64,000 nucleotides of DNA, taken from assembly GCF_000633935.1 (NCBI RefSeq), contig NZ_KK214996.1, positions 173,729-237,728 of the forward strand, given 5' to 3'. The DNA comes from Ectothiorhodospira haloalkaliphila ATCC 51935 (GTDB taxonomy: Bacteria; Pseudomonadota; Gammaproteobacteria; Ectothiorhodospirales; Ectothiorhodospiraceae). Under the pieces are notes generated by a model. It was given only the letters and a program-made list of their open reading frames with translations. It was not told the DNA's origin and did no database searches. Shown in pieces: positions 54,273-63,709 of the stretch. Every line of letters begins with the position of its first letter. Position 1 is the stretch's first letter. Position numbers and translations under genes: made by a program.

Positions 54273-56252
54273 TTAAGCCTCCTCTGCAACATGGGCCGGG
54301 GTGACGTCAGAGACCATCAGGTGGCGCTTGAGCGTCCCCGATGCGCCGGTTTCATAGCTGATCCGGGCCTCGTACTCGATGGCTTGTCGACCGTCGTACA
54401 GGGCCTCGATGATGGGTGCGTAATGCTGGTCGATGACCTTGCGCTTGAGCTTGCGGGTGCGCGTCACTTCGCCATCGTCGGGATCGAACTCCTTGTGCAA
54501 ATTGACGAAACGGCGGATCTGCAGGCCCTCTGGCAGGACGGTGTTGACATGGGCCACCTCGCCATTGATCAGGCCGTACACTTCCGGCTTCTGGGACAGG
54601 TCGGCAAAGGAGGTGTAGGCAACGCCATGCTCCTCGGCCCAGTGCCCCACGGCCTCCATGTCGATCACGATCAAGGCCGCCAGGAACGCCCGTTCCCGGC
54701 CCAGGATGCAGGCATCCTTGATGTACTGGCTGAACTTGAGGCGGTTTTCCACATAGGTGGGAATGAACCGGTGGCCCGCCTCGGTGTACACCACCTCGGA
54801 AACCCGGCCCAGCACCACCAACTGTCCGTCTTCCTCCAGATAGCCTGCATCGCCGGTGTGCATCCAGCCATCCTGCAGGGTTTCCTGTGTGGCATCGGGG
54901 TTGTTGAAATACCCGTCGAAGATGTTGTCGGCGCGCACCAGGATCTCGCCATCCCTGTTGATCTTGAGATCCACGCCGGGGAACGGCTTGCCGGCGGTGT
55001 GCAGACTGATGGAGTCCGGCGGCTGGGCCACGCACAGGGCGCAGTTTTCCGTCTGGCCATAGAACTGGCGCAGATTCAGGCCCAGGGCCCGGAAGAACAG
55101 GAACACGTCCTCGCCAATGGCCTCGCCGGCCGTGTAGGGCCGTTCCACCCGGCTCAGTCCCAGGTGATCCTTGATGGGGCCGTAGATGAGCACTTCCCCC
55201 ACCCCGCGCCAGAAGCGCTCCAGGGTCCCGGGGGCCTGGCCTTCCAGGCGGCGGCGCTCCAGTTCCACCGCAAAGGGCATGAAGTGATGGTAAAGACGCC
55301 GCTTGAGCGGCGAGGACTCATTGATGCCCACCTGAATGCGGGTGAGCATGTTGGACCAGGCCCGTGGCGAGCTGAAGTACAGTGTCGGGGCGATCTCCCG
55401 CAGGTCGTGCAGCGCGGTTTCCTGCTTCTCGGGGATGTTGACGCAAAAGCGCAGTGCCAGCGCCGCCCCCACGGTGAAGATGAAGTCTCCCACCCAGGCC
55501 ATGGGCAGGTAGGCCATGTGCACCTCACCCTCGCGGAAATAGCCCGCGGCCGAGGCATTGCGCACCCCCGAGAGGATATGGCCATGCTTGAGCGGCACGC
55601 CCTTCGGCGCGCCGGTGGTGCCCGATGAGTGCAGCAGCACGGCGATGTCATGCACCGATGCGCGGCTTTGCAGATCCTCGTCCAGGCCCGGACGGTTCTC
55701 CCTTTCCTGCCGGCCCTGGGCCATCAGATCCAGGGCACTCACCGCCCCCTCGGGCTCTTCTCCCTTCAGGCCCCGGTCGTCGTCGAAGACGATCAGGTGC
55801 AGATTGTCGTAGCCGCTCTCGCGGATGGACAGCAGCTTGTCCACCTGCTCCTGATCCTCCACCAGGGCACAGCGGATGGCCTCCGCTTCCATCTGACCCT
55901 GGAGCTCGGCGGGATTGGTGTCCGGGTAGGCCGGCGAGGGAATGGCCTTGAGGCACACGGCGGCCAGCATGCCGAAGTAGAGGGCCGGTCGGTTATCGCC
56001 CACCACCAGGATACGGTCGCCGGCGCGCACCCCACGGGCCTCCAGCCCGGCGGCCAGGTTCATGACATGATCCAGATAGTCTTGCCAGGTGTACTCGTGC
56101 CAGATGCCTCGGTGACGTTCACGCAGGGCGACTTCGCCCGCGTGCTCCCGGGCGTTGTGAACCAGCAACTGGATCAGATGATCGTCTTCCCGCCAGTCTG
56201 GATGCAGGGCGTCCACAGGCGGATCTTCGCGGTATTGTCTCTCAGGCTGCAT
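54273..56252 (-). CDS. Long-chain-type acyl-CoA synthetase inside the liv operon
   Basis: A 659-residue AMP-forming acyl-CoA ligase. Motifs are intact: LLHSSGTTGAPKGVPLKHGH near residue 202, YGQTENCALC near residue 396, MHTGDAGYLEEDGQLVVLGR near residue 470 and VTRTRKLKRKVI near the C-terminus. It activates the imported acid (aliphatic or aromatic) with CoA; the exact chain is not predictable. The ATG at 56252 is chosen; it overlaps the livG stop by 11 bp. Placement between livG and livH is known from acyl-type Liv clusters of betaproteobacteria. Confidence 0.92.
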   Translation of the reverse strand: MQPERQYREDPPVDALHPDWREDDHLIQLLVHNAREHAGEVALRERHRGIWHEYTWQDYLDHVMNLAAGLEARGVRAGDRILVVGDNRPALYFGMLAAVCLKAIPSPAYPDTNPAELQGQMEAEAIRCALVEDQEQVDKLLSIRESGYDNLHLIVFDDDRGLKGEEPEGAVSALDLMAQGRQERENRPGLDEDLQSRASVHDIAVLLHSSGTTGAPKGVPLKHGHILSGVRNASAAGYFREGEVHMAYLPMAWVGDFIFTVGAALALRFCVNIPEKQETALHDLREIAPTLYFSSPRAWSNMLTRIQVGINESSPLKRRLYHHFMPFAVELERRRLEGQAPGTLERFWRGVGEVLIYGPIKDHLGLSRVERPYTAGEAIGEDVFLFFRALGLNLRQFYGQTENCALCVAQPPDSISLHTAGKPFPGVDLKINRDGEILVRADNIFDGYFNNPDATQETLQDGWMHTGDAGYLEEDGQLVVLGRVSEVVYTEAGHRFIPTYVENRLKFSQYIKDACILGRERAFLAALIVIDMEAVGHWAEEHGVAYTSFADLSQKPEVYGLINGEVAHVNTVLPEGLQIRRFVNLHKEFDPDDGEVTRTRKLKRKVIDQHYAPIIEALYDGRQAIEYEARISYETGASGTLKRHLMVSDVTPAHVAEEA

Positions 56253-57045
56253 CTTGAGTCTTCCCGATGTAGGCCGCGACCACGGCAGGATCATTGATGG
56301 CCTCGCGAGTGGGGCCCTCGGCGATCTTCTCCCCGTTGTTGAGCACCACCGCCCGATTGCAGATAGCGGTGACCACATCCATGTGGTGCTCGATGAGAAG
56401 CATGGTGACGCCCATGGCATCGCGGGCATCCAGGATGAAGCGCACCATGTATTCCTTCTCTTCCTGGTTCATGCCGGCCATGGGCTCGTCCAGGACCAGG
56501 AAGCGGGGCTCGGCGCACAGTGCCCGGGCCAGTTCGACGCGCTTTTGCATGCCCAGGGGGATCACGTCCACGGGCTCGTCACGCACGCTCTCCAGCTGCA
56601 GCAGGTCGATGACCTCCTCCACCTTGACCCGGTGCGCCACTTCCTCCTTCTGCGCCCACCACCAGTAGAACAGTGAGGCCAGAGAGCTGGGACGCATGAA
56701 GATGTGTCGTCCCAGCAGGATGTTGTCCAGCACGCTCAGCCCCTTGAACAGGGCCACGTTCTGGAATGTGCGGGCAATGCCCTTCTGGGCAATCCGATGA
56801 GGCCGCAAACCGTTGATGGGCTCGCCAAGAAAGCGAATCGAACCCTGCTGGGGCGGATAGAAGCCGGTGACAGCATTGACGAGAGTTGTCTTGCCCGAGC
56901 CATTCGGCCCCACCAGGCCAAAGATCTCACCCTCCCTCACCGTCAGGGAGATGCCTTTCAGTGCCTGGAGGCCACCGAACCAACGGCATACCTCCTCGCA
57001 TTCCAGTACGGTCTGCTGGCCGACGATTTCCTGCGTTTTCGTCAT
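56242..57045 (-). CDS. livG: Branched-chain acid ABC transporter ATPase, LivG-like
   Basis: A 267-residue ATPase. Walker A GLVGPNGSGKTTLVNAVTG near residue 43, ARTFQNVALFKGLSVLDNILLGRH (the LivG-type Q-loop region), IPLGMQKRVELARAL (an LGMQKR signature instead of SGGQQR, as in some LivG paralogues), and Walker B FLVLDEPMAGMNQEE near residue 175. GGAGGAACGAGGC precedes the ATG at 57045. A long in-frame upstream extension is rejected as it is low-complexity and lacks a binding site. Confidence 0.9.
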   Translation of the reverse strand: MTKTQEIVGQQTVLECEEVCRWFGGLQALKGISLTVREGEIFGLVGPNGSGKTTLVNAVTGFYPPQQGSIRFLGEPINGLRPHRIAQKGIARTFQNVALFKGLSVLDNILLGRHIFMRPSSLASLFYWWWAQKEEVAHRVKVEEVIDLLQLESVRDEPVDVIPLGMQKRVELARALCAEPRFLVLDEPMAGMNQEEKEYMVRFILDARDAMGVTMLLIEHHMDVVTAICNRAVVLNNGEKIAEGPTREAINDPAVVAAYIGKTQDAA

Positions 57046-57157
57046 GCCTCGTTCCTCCAAGTACCTGATGTGGTTTTCCCGTGCCGGGCCAACGCACCGT
57101 TGTGGCTGTTCCCGTCCCCAAGGTCGGGTCACGCACGCGGGGCGCGCACCCCTCCGT

Positions 57158-57183
57158 CGCGCATCACCCGGAGGCGATGCGCG
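57158..57183. promoter_or_regulatory. Stem-loop between acyl-CoA synthetase and livG
   Basis: CGCGCATC and GATGCGCG form a perfect 8-bp stem with a 10-base loop in the 194-bp gap between the first synthetase and livG. It could attenuate or separate expression of the transporter part; there is no U-tract. Confidence 0.4.
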
Positions 57184-57239
57184 CCCTGTTGTTCTTGTGG
57201 TTCCTGAATGCCCTGCCTCGCACCGGGACCGGCGCTGGC

Positions 57240-58937
57240 TCAATGTCCCCCGCCAGGATCCCGAAGCCCAAGATCCTTCAGGCTCTCGTCACGCAGCATG
57301 AATTTGAGTGCTCGCCCGGTGCTGCTGGGGAAGGATGCGTAAAACCGCACGTAGCGCGGGATCTTGAAATGGGCGATCTGCTCGCGGCAGTAGTCCTGCA
57401 GCATTTGTGCGGTGAGCGTTTCCTCACCGCTCTGGAGTTCCATGCAGGCGCAGACCACCTCGCCCAAGCGTTCGTCCGGGACGCCCACCACCACCGCGTC
57501 GCGAACCCGCGGATGGCCACGCAGATAATCCTCGATCTCCTGGGGATAGATGTTCTCGCCCCCGCGAATGATCACGTCCTTGACGCCGCCCACGATCCGG
57601 CAATAGCCCGCCTCGTCCAGCCGGGCCAGGTCGCCGGTGTGCAGCCAGCGTGCCGTATCCACGACGCGAGTGGTCAGATCGGGATCGCCCCAGTAGCCCC
57701 GCATGACGTTGTAGCCACGCACGCACAGCTCGCCCACCTCGCCCAGCGGCACGATGCGGCCCTCACTGTCGATGATCTTGGCTTCCTGATGCGGTCGAAT
57801 GGTGCCCACGGTGGACAGTCGGTGCTCGACTGCATCGTCCACGTCGCTCATGAAGGAGATGGGCGAAGACTCGGTCATGCCATAACCGATGGTCACTTCG
57901 GTCATGTGCATGCGGTTCATCACCTGGTCCATGGTGTCCGGCGGACACGGGGCCCCCGCCATGATGCCGGTGCGCAGCGTGGACAGATCGAAGCCGGCAA
58001 ACTCCTCGTGGTCCAGCATGGCCTTGAACATGGCCGGCACACCATACAAAGCGGTGCACCCTTCCTTCTGCACCGCTTGCAGGGTGTCCAGTGGCTCGAA
58101 GGCTTCTCCGGGGTAGATCATGGCACTGCCATGGGTCAGGCAGGCCATGTTGCCCATCACCAGACCGAAGCAGTGAAACAGCGGCACCGGGATGCAAACG
58201 CGGTCCTCTTCGCTCAGGCGAAGCGTGCGACCCACCGTCAGACCATTATTGATGATGTTGTGGTGGGTCAGCGTCGTGCCGGCCGGCTCGCCGCCCATGG
58301 CATTGCTGAACTGGATATTGGCCGGCGCATCAAAGTCCACCAGGGCGCTCAGGGAGCGCACGCGCTCCAGGGTGTCGGCATTGGGCGCCCGCAGCAACTC
58401 GGAGAAGTTGATCATCCCGGGCGTGGACGCCGACCCCACCCGGATCACCCGCTCAAGACTCGGTACCGCCTCGCAACGAAGCGCCCCTTCCCCCGCGCTG
58501 GCCAGCTCCGGGAAGAGTTCGTTCACCATCTTCAGGTAATCGCTGCTCTTGAACTGGTCCTGGATGATCAGTGCGCGCGCTTGCACCCGATTGAGGGACC
58601 GCTCTAATTCCGCCTTGCGAGCACCCGGGTTTACGTTAACGGAAACCATGCCGATCCGCGCAGCGGCAAACATGGCCAGTGCCCACTCGCTCCGGTTCAT
58701 CATCCAGATGGCCACCCGATCGCCCGGCTCCAGCCCAAGCTCCAGATAGGCGGCGGCCAGCGCATCCACCTGCTGATCCAGTTCAGACCATGTCCAGCGC
58801 CTGCCTTGCTGGCAATCCACCAGGGCCAGCCCCTCGGGCCATACCGTGGCCAGATGATGGAGTTGCTCACCCACGGTGACGCCCCACAAGGGCTCGGTGC
58901 CCGCACCGCACACATAACTAAGTCTCTGACCTGACAT
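57240..58937 (-). CDS. Acyl-CoA synthetase homologue with altered catalytic motifs
   Basis: A 565-residue AMP-binding protein, first gene of the leftward operon. Normal parts are YGMTESSPISFM near residue 361, LHTGDLARLDEAGYCRIVGG near residue 429 and GGENIYPQEIEDYL. The phosphate-binding loop that should read TSGTTGxPKG reads SNAMGGEPAG (residues about 207-216) while the following TLTHHN is kept, so the catalytic Lys and Thr/Ser of the loop are lost. At the C-terminus the TGK Lys of the A10 motif is Arg (SSTGRALKFMLR). LiuR regulons often contain an acyl-CoA synthetase here; whether this protein still adenylates is doubtful. GGAGG precedes the ATG. Confidence 0.85.
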   Translation of the reverse strand: MSGQRLSYVCGAGTEPLWGVTVGEQLHHLATVWPEGLALVDCQQGRRWTWSELDQQVDALAAAYLELGLEPGDRVAIWMMNRSEWALAMFAAARIGMVSVNVNPGARKAELERSLNRVQARALIIQDQFKSSDYLKMVNELFPELASAGEGALRCEAVPSLERVIRVGSASTPGMINFSELLRAPNADTLERVRSLSALVDFDAPANIQFSNAMGGEPAGTTLTHHNIINNGLTVGRTLRLSEEDRVCIPVPLFHCFGLVMGNMACLTHGSAMIYPGEAFEPLDTLQAVQKEGCTALYGVPAMFKAMLDHEEFAGFDLSTLRTGIMAGAPCPPDTMDQVMNRMHMTEVTIGYGMTESSPISFMSDVDDAVEHRLSTVGTIRPHQEAKIIDSEGRIVPLGEVGELCVRGYNVMRGYWGDPDLTTRVVDTARWLHTGDLARLDEAGYCRIVGGVKDVIIRGGENIYPQEIEDYLRGHPRVRDAVVVGVPDERLGEVVCACMELQSGEETLTAQMLQDYCREQIAHFKIPRYVRFYASFPSSTGRALKFMLRDESLKDLGLRDPGGGH

Positions 58938-59348
58938 CAGGACTGACCTCCTGCCTTTGGTTTGGCGCCGGTTGATCCCGGTCTGATTATGGGGTTATCT
59001 GTAATAAGGTTATAGGCAATTTAGTTACCGTTTACGTCCACGTCAACCCTTTTTTGCTGTATTCTGTACGGGCTTTTCCACCAGGCCGCTGACAACCGCT
59101 TCACAACGCACCATCCCGGTGCATGACGGAAAACCATGGGTAGCGGCCAGAGAGACCGGCGTGATCGATAAAAAAAGATCGCTGCAATGCAGCATGCAGC
59201 GCTTCACCCGCCCCAGGTTTCACGTACAATGAAAGCACTTCGGATGAATCCCCCCTTTCCGGACCCACCGAAGTGACGTTGACGTTTGCGGCATTTCCCC
59301 AAGCCCCCTCCCCCGGAGTGGCCGGCAAGAGCCGACGGAGGTTCATAC
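58938..59348. other. Divergent promoter region of the liv/etf operon and liuR
   Basis: About 410 bases. The left part (58975-59050) is AT-rich and has the leftward promoter: minus-strand TTGACG, 17 bases, TAAATT, overlapped by a LiuR-like site. The right part is GC-rich with no clear gene; a minus-strand frame at 59101-59346 has no binding site and no family. Confidence 0.5.
59031..59046. promoter_or_regulatory. Putative LiuR operator, leftward operon
   Basis: TTTACGT-CC-ACGTCAA, an inverted repeat with one mismatch. It overlaps the predicted -35 and spacer of the promoter for the gene at 58937. The same pattern occurs twice before liuA. Confidence 0.65.
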
Positions 59349-59864
59349 ATGACTCAACCCCAGCCCGCCTTTAAGGAAAGCGATGCCCATGGCACCACGT
59401 TCACGATCGGTGAACTGGCCCGGGAGTTCGGCATCACCACCCGCGCCATTCGTTTCTACGAGGATGAGGGCCTGCTCTCCCCCTTGCGCATGGGCACCAA
59501 GCGCCTGTACCGCCGCCGGGATCGTGCGCGCCTGAAGTTGATCCTGCGTGGCAAACGACTGGGATTCACGCTGAGCGAGATGCGCGAGGCATTCGACCTC
59601 TACGACGATGCCCACGGGGAGTCCCGGCAACTGCGCTATTACCTGAAGGTGCTGGACGAAAAGCGCGAGCATCTCCTCCGTCAACGGGAGGACCTGGAAG
59701 AGACCCTCAAGGAACTGGAGCACTCCTATGCTCACTGCGAGCAGTTACTCTCAGCCCAGGAGAAGGCGAAACAGGACCGCAAAGCGGATACGGCCAACCC
59801 CGAGCCTCCCGGCGACATCGACAGGCCCGATGGCGGCGAGGCCAGACTCAAGACAGGCTCCTGA
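59349..59864 (+). CDS. liuR: MerR-family transcriptional regulator LiuR
   Basis: A 171-residue regulator. The winged helix (FTIGELAREFGITTRAIRFYEDEGLLSPLR, residues 18-48) and YRRRDRARLKLILRGKRLGFTL are typical of MerR regulators, followed by a dimerisation coiled coil (KREHLLRQREDLEETLKELEH). It lacks the Cys residues of metal sensors. In proteobacteria this subfamily (LiuR) represses the leucine and branched-chain acid degradation genes and responds to a CoA intermediate. The operon it should control follows 139 bp downstream. GGAGG precedes the ATG. Confidence 0.88.
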   Translation: MTQPQPAFKESDAHGTTFTIGELAREFGITTRAIRFYEDEGLLSPLRMGTKRLYRRRDRARLKLILRGKRLGFTLSEMREAFDLYDDAHGESRQLRYYLKVLDEKREHLLRQREDLEETLKELEHSYAHCEQLLSAQEKAKQDRKADTANPEPPGDIDRPDGGEARLKTGS

Positions 59865-59925
59865 GGCCATCACAAGGGATGGCGCCTTGCCGACATACCC
59901 TTCACGCCCGGACAATTAATGCCGT

Positions 59926-59962
59926 TTACGTTAACGTAATACTGTATTGACGTTTACGTGAA
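59926..59962. promoter_or_regulatory. Two putative LiuR operators before liuA
   Basis: TTACGTTAACGTAA (59926-59939) is a perfect 14-bp palindrome. TTGACGT-TT-ACGTGAA (59947-59962) is the same motif with one mismatch. Together with 59031 they give the pattern TTKACGT-N2-ACGTNAA. They lie 42-78 bp before the liuA start. Confidence 0.72.
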
Positions 59963-60003
59963 CTGAATATAGGCTTCCGGAAAACCATTGAAAGGACCGC
60001 GCC

Positions 60004-61170
60004 ATGAGCCACCACCCTACCCTCGACTTCGACCTGGGCGATGAAATCAACATGCTGCGTGATGCAGTCGCGGAATTTGCCGCCGCCGAAATCGCGCCAC
60101 GGGCGGCCGAAATCGACCAGAACAACGAGTTTCCTCAGGATCTGTGGCCCAAGCTGGGCGAGATGGGGTTGCTGGGGATCACCGTCAGCGAAGAATACGG
60201 CGGCAGTGGCATGGGCTACCTGGCCCACATGGTCGCCATGGAGGAGATCTCCCGCGCCTCCGCGTCGGTGGCTCTCTCCTATGGCGCGCACTCCAACCTC
60301 TGCGTCAACCAGATCAAGCTCAACGGTAGCGAGGAACAAAAGCAGCGCTACCTGCCCAAGCTGATCACCGGCGAGCACGTGGGCGCTCTGGCCATGTCCG
60401 AACCGGGCGCGGGCTCCGATGTGGTGGGCATGCGTCTGCGGGCGCGGCGGGAAGGTGATCGCTACGTGCTCAACGGCAACAAGATGTGGATCACCAACGG
60501 CCCCGAGGCCAGCACCTATGTGGTCTATGCCAAGACCGATCCCGACGCCGGCCCCAAGGGCATCACGGCCTTTCTGGTCGAAAAGGGTACCCCCGGGTTC
60601 TCCACCGCCCAGAAGCTGGACAAGCTGGGCATGCGCGGCTCGAACACCTGCGAGCTGATTTTCGACCACTGCGAGGTGCCCGCGGAGAACATCCTGGGCC
60701 GTGAGGGCGAAGGCGTGAAGGTGCTCATGTCCGGCCTGGACTATGAGCGCGCAGTGCTGGCCGCTGGCCCACTGGGCATCATGGCCGCCTGCCTGGACGT
60801 GGTCCTGCCCTATGTGCATGAACGCAAGCAGTTCAATCAGGCCATCGGGGAGTTCCAGTTGATGCAGGGCAAGCTGGCGGACATGTATGTGGGCCTGAAT
60901 GCCTCCCGGGCCTATGTCTATAGCGTCGGTCGCGCCTGCGACCGGGGGCAGACCACGCGCAAGGATGCGGCCGGGGCCATCCTGTTTGCCGCCGAGAAGG
61001 CCACCGCCATGGCCCTGGAGGCCATCCAGTGCCTGGGGGGCAACGGCTACATCAATGAATACCCCACCGGTCGACTGCTGCGTGATGCCAAGCTCTACGA
61101 AATCGGAGCCGGCACCTCCGAGATCCGGCGCATGCTGATCGGACGGGAACTGTTCAAGGAAACCCGCTGA
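60004..61170 (+). CDS. liuA: Isovaleryl-CoA dehydrogenase
   Basis: A 388-residue FAD enzyme that oxidises isovaleryl-CoA to 3-methylcrotonyl-CoA in leucine breakdown and gives electrons to ETF. Family motifs: [18 protein letters not shown] near residue 125, [13 protein letters not shown] near residue 157, [18 protein letters not shown] near residue 243 with the catalytic Glu of isovaleryl-CoA dehydrogenases, and [35 protein letters not shown] near the C-terminus. AAAGGACCGCGCC precedes the ATG. First gene of the liu operon. Confidence 0.93.
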   Translation: MSHHPTLDFDLGDEINMLRDAVAEFAAAEIAPRAAEIDQNNEFPQDLWPKLGEMGLLGITVSEEYGGSGMGYLAHMVAMEEISRASASVALSYGAHSNLCVNQIKLNGSEEQKQRYLPKLITGEHVGALAMSEPGAGSDVVGMRLRARREGDRYVLNGNKMWITNGPEASTYVVYAKTDPDAGPKGITAFLVEKGTPGFSTAQKLDKLGMRGSNTCELIFDHCEVPAENILGREGEGVKVLMSGLDYERAVLAAGPLGIMAACLDVVLPYVHERKQFNQAIGEFQLMQGKLADMYVGLNASRAYVYSVGRACDRGQTTRKDAAGAILFAAEKATAMALEAIQCLGGNGYINEYPTGRLLRDAKLYEIGAGTSEIRRMLIGRELFKETR

Positions 61171-61224
61171 GGCCGTCCCAGTGCGCCCGGCACCCAATGA
61201 GCAAACTGGTGGGCAGGGAAACCG

Positions 61225-62832
61225 ATGAGCGTCATCAAAAGCAAGATCAACACAAGATCCGAGGAGTTCACCGCCAACCGGGCGGCCATGTCGACCCTGG
61301 TGGAGGATCTGCGCCAGCGTGTGGCACAGGTCAGCGCCGGCGGCAGTGAAGGGGCCCGTGAACGCCATCTGTCCCGGGGCAAATTGCTGCCCCGGGAACG
61401 CATACGGGTACTGCTGGATCCCGGCTCCCCCTTCCTCGAGATCTCCCAGCTGGCCGCCTGCGGGCTGTACGACGACGAGGTGCCCTCCGCGGGGGTCATC
61501 GCCGGCATCGGCCGGGTGTCAGGTCGCGAATGCATGATTGTGGCCAACGATGCGACGGTCAAGGGCGGCACCTACTATCCCATCACCGTCAAGAAACACC
61601 TGCGGGCACAGGAAATCGCCCAGCAGAACCGCCTGCCCTGCATCTATCTGGTGGACTCCGGCGGCGCCAACCTGCCCAACCAGGACGAGGTGTTCCCGGA
61701 CCGGGATCACTTTGGGCGCATCTTCTACAATCAGGCGGTCATGTCGTCCCAGGGCATCCCGCAGATCGCGGTGGTCATGGGCTCCTGCACGGCAGGCGGC
61801 GCCTACGTGCCGGCCATGGCCGAGGAAAGCATCATCGTCAAGGAACAGGGCACCATCTTCCTGGCCGGACCGCCGCTGGTGAAGGCGGCCACCGGCGAGG
61901 TGGTCACCGCCGAGGAACTGGGGGGTGCCGATGTGCATGCCAAGGTCTCCGGGGTGGCTGACCATTACGCCCTCAATGATGCCCATGCCCTGGGCCTGGC
62001 CCGTCGCTGCGTCAGTCGCCTCAATGGTGACAAGCAGGTGAGTCTGGACCTGCGACCCTCGCGGCCACCGCGCTACAGCCCGGAGGAAATGGGCGGCATC
62101 ATCCCCACCGACACCCGCAAACCCTTCGATGTCCGCGAAGTCATCGCGCGCATCGTCGACGGCTCCGAACTGGATGAATTCAAGGCCTTGTACGGCACCA
62201 CCCTGGTGTGCGGCTTTGCCCACATTCATGGCTACCCGGTGGGTATCGTGGCCAACAACGGCGTCCTCTTCTCCGAATCCGCCCTCAAGGGGGCCCATTT
62301 CATCGAGATGTGCAGCCAGCGCGGCATTCCCCTGGTGTTCCTGCAGAACATCACGGGCTTCATGGTGGGTCGCCGGTACGAGTCCGGTGGCATCGCCAAG
62401 GATGGGGCCAAGATGGTCACGGCGGTGGCCTGTGCCCGGGTGCCCAAGTTCACCGTCATCATCGGGGGCAGCTTCGGGGCCGGCAATTACGGGATGTGCG
62501 GACGCGCCTATTCGCCGCGCTTCCTGTGGATGTGGCCCAACGCCCGCATCTCGGTGATGGGCGGCGAGCAGGCGGCGGGCGTGATGGCGCAGGTGAGGCG
62601 AGACACCCTGGAACGCCAGGGCAAGGCCTGGTCCAGCGAGGAAGAGGAAGCCTTCAAGGCCCCCATACGTGCACAGTACGAGCACCAGGGTCACCCCTAC
62701 TATGCCACGGCACGCCTCTGGGACGACGGCGTCATTGATCCCACAGACACCCGCATGGTGCTGGCGCTGGGCATTTCCGCCAGCCTCAACGCCCCCATCG
62801 AGGAGACCCGTTTCGGGCTCTTCCGCATGTGA
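61225..62832 (+). CDS. liuB: Methylcrotonyl-CoA carboxylase, carboxyltransferase (beta) subunit
   Basis: A 535-residue carboxyltransferase that moves CO2 from biotin to 3-methylcrotonyl-CoA. Typical segments: [28 protein letters not shown] near residue 48, [28 protein letters not shown] near residue 143, [17 protein letters not shown] near residue 186, and [41 protein letters not shown] near residue 414. It forms a complex with LiuD. Starts 54 bp after liuA. Confidence 0.96.
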   Translation: MSVIKSKINTRSEEFTANRAAMSTLVEDLRQRVAQVSAGGSEGARERHLSRGKLLPRERIRVLLDPGSPFLEISQLAACGLYDDEVPSAGVIAGIGRVSGRECMIVANDATVKGGTYYPITVKKHLRAQEIAQQNRLPCIYLVDSGGANLPNQDEVFPDRDHFGRIFYNQAVMSSQGIPQIAVVMGSCTAGGAYVPAMAEESIIVKEQGTIFLAGPPLVKAATGEVVTAEELGGADVHAKVSGVADHYALNDAHALGLARRCVSRLNGDKQVSLDLRPSRPPRYSPEEMGGIIPTDTRKPFDVREVIARIVDGSELDEFKALYGTTLVCGFAHIHGYPVGIVANNGVLFSESALKGAHFIEMCSQRGIPLVFLQNITGFMVGRRYESGGIAKDGAKMVTAVACARVPKFTVIIGGSFGAGNYGMCGRAYSPRFLWMWPNARISVMGGEQAAGVMAQVRRDTLERQGKAWSSEEEEAFKAPIRAQYEHQGHPYYATARLWDDGVIDPTDTRMVLALGISASLNAPIEETRFGLFRM

Positions 62833-62846
62833 CCTGGAGGAAGATC

Positions 62847-63647
62847 ATGGCGAACGATATGTTGCTGGTCCATGCCGAAGCCGGCGTTGCCACCATCACC
62901 CTGAACCGCCCGGATCGTCACAATGCCTTTGACGATGCGCTGATTGGGGAACTGACCCGCACCCTTGTGACGCTGGAGCAGGATCTGGCGGTCAGGGCCG
63001 TGGTGCTCACCGGGGCGGGCAAGAGCTTTTCCGCTGGCGCCGACATCCACTGGATGAAGCGCATGGTCGACTACAGCGAAGAGGAAAACCATCGCGACGC
63101 CCTGGCCCTGGGACAGCTGATGGACACCCTCTATCGGCTCGACAAGCCCACCGTGGCATGCGTCAACGGTGCCGCCATGGGGGGTGGCGTGGGCCTGGTG
63201 GCGGCCTGTGATGTGGCCCTGGCGGCCCCCCGAGCCCGATTCTGCCTCTCGGAGGTTCGTCTGGGCCTCATCCCGGCCACCATTTCCCCCTATGTGATCG
63301 CGGCCATGGGCGAGCGTCAGGCACGGCGCTACTTCACCACAGCGGAGTTGTTCGATGCGGAGTGTGCCCGGCAGATGGGCCTGGTGCATGAAGTGGCCGT
63401 GGACGAGGCAGACCTGGACCAGATACTGGCACGACTTCTGGAGCAGCTGACCCAGAACGGCCCCCAGGCCATGTCCGCCGCCAAGGCCCTGGTGCGGGAC
63501 GTGGCAGGCCAACCCATTGATGCCGGGCTGCTTGAGGAGACCGCGACCCGGATCGCCCGGATCCGCGTCAGCGGGGAAGGCCAGGAGGGGCTGGGCGCCT
63601 TTCTTGAAAAGCGCTCGCCGGTCTGGCCCATGCCCGGTGCGGCTTGA
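62847..63647 (+). CDS. liuC: Methylglutaconyl-CoA hydratase
   Basis: A 266-residue crotonase-fold enzyme that hydrates 3-methylglutaconyl-CoA to HMG-CoA. Motifs: [20 protein letters not shown] near residue 16, [22 protein letters not shown] near residue 61 and [20 protein letters not shown] near residue 107 (oxyanion hole), [20 protein letters not shown] near residue 133 with the catalytic Glu. TGGAGG precedes the ATG at 62847; the earlier in-frame GTG overlaps liuB. 14 bp after liuB. Confidence 0.92.
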   Translation: MANDMLLVHAEAGVATITLNRPDRHNAFDDALIGELTRTLVTLEQDLAVRAVVLTGAGKSFSAGADIHWMKRMVDYSEEENHRDALALGQLMDTLYRLDKPTVACVNGAAMGGGVGLVAACDVALAAPRARFCLSEVRLGLIPATISPYVIAAMGERQARRYFTTAELFDAECARQMGLVHEVAVDEADLDQILARLLEQLTQNGPQAMSAAKALVRDVAGQPIDAGLLEETATRIARIRVSGEGQEGLGAFLEKRSPVWPMPGAA

Positions 63648-63709
63648 GTGGACCCCTTTCATTGCCTCCATGTGAGGCACCATGCGATTCACCTGACAGG
63701 GACTGGAGC

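Noticed and set aside
53418-55628. 736-residue plus-strand frame opposite livH and acyl-CoA synthetase
   Set aside because: His/Gln/Asp-rich low-complexity shadow; the minus strand carries two well-conserved genes.
57081-58607. 508-residue plus-strand frame
   Set aside because: Shadow of the acyl-CoA synthetase homologue with no family motif.
59101-59346. 81-residue minus-strand frame before liuR
   Set aside because: No binding site or family, and it lies in the divergent promoter region.
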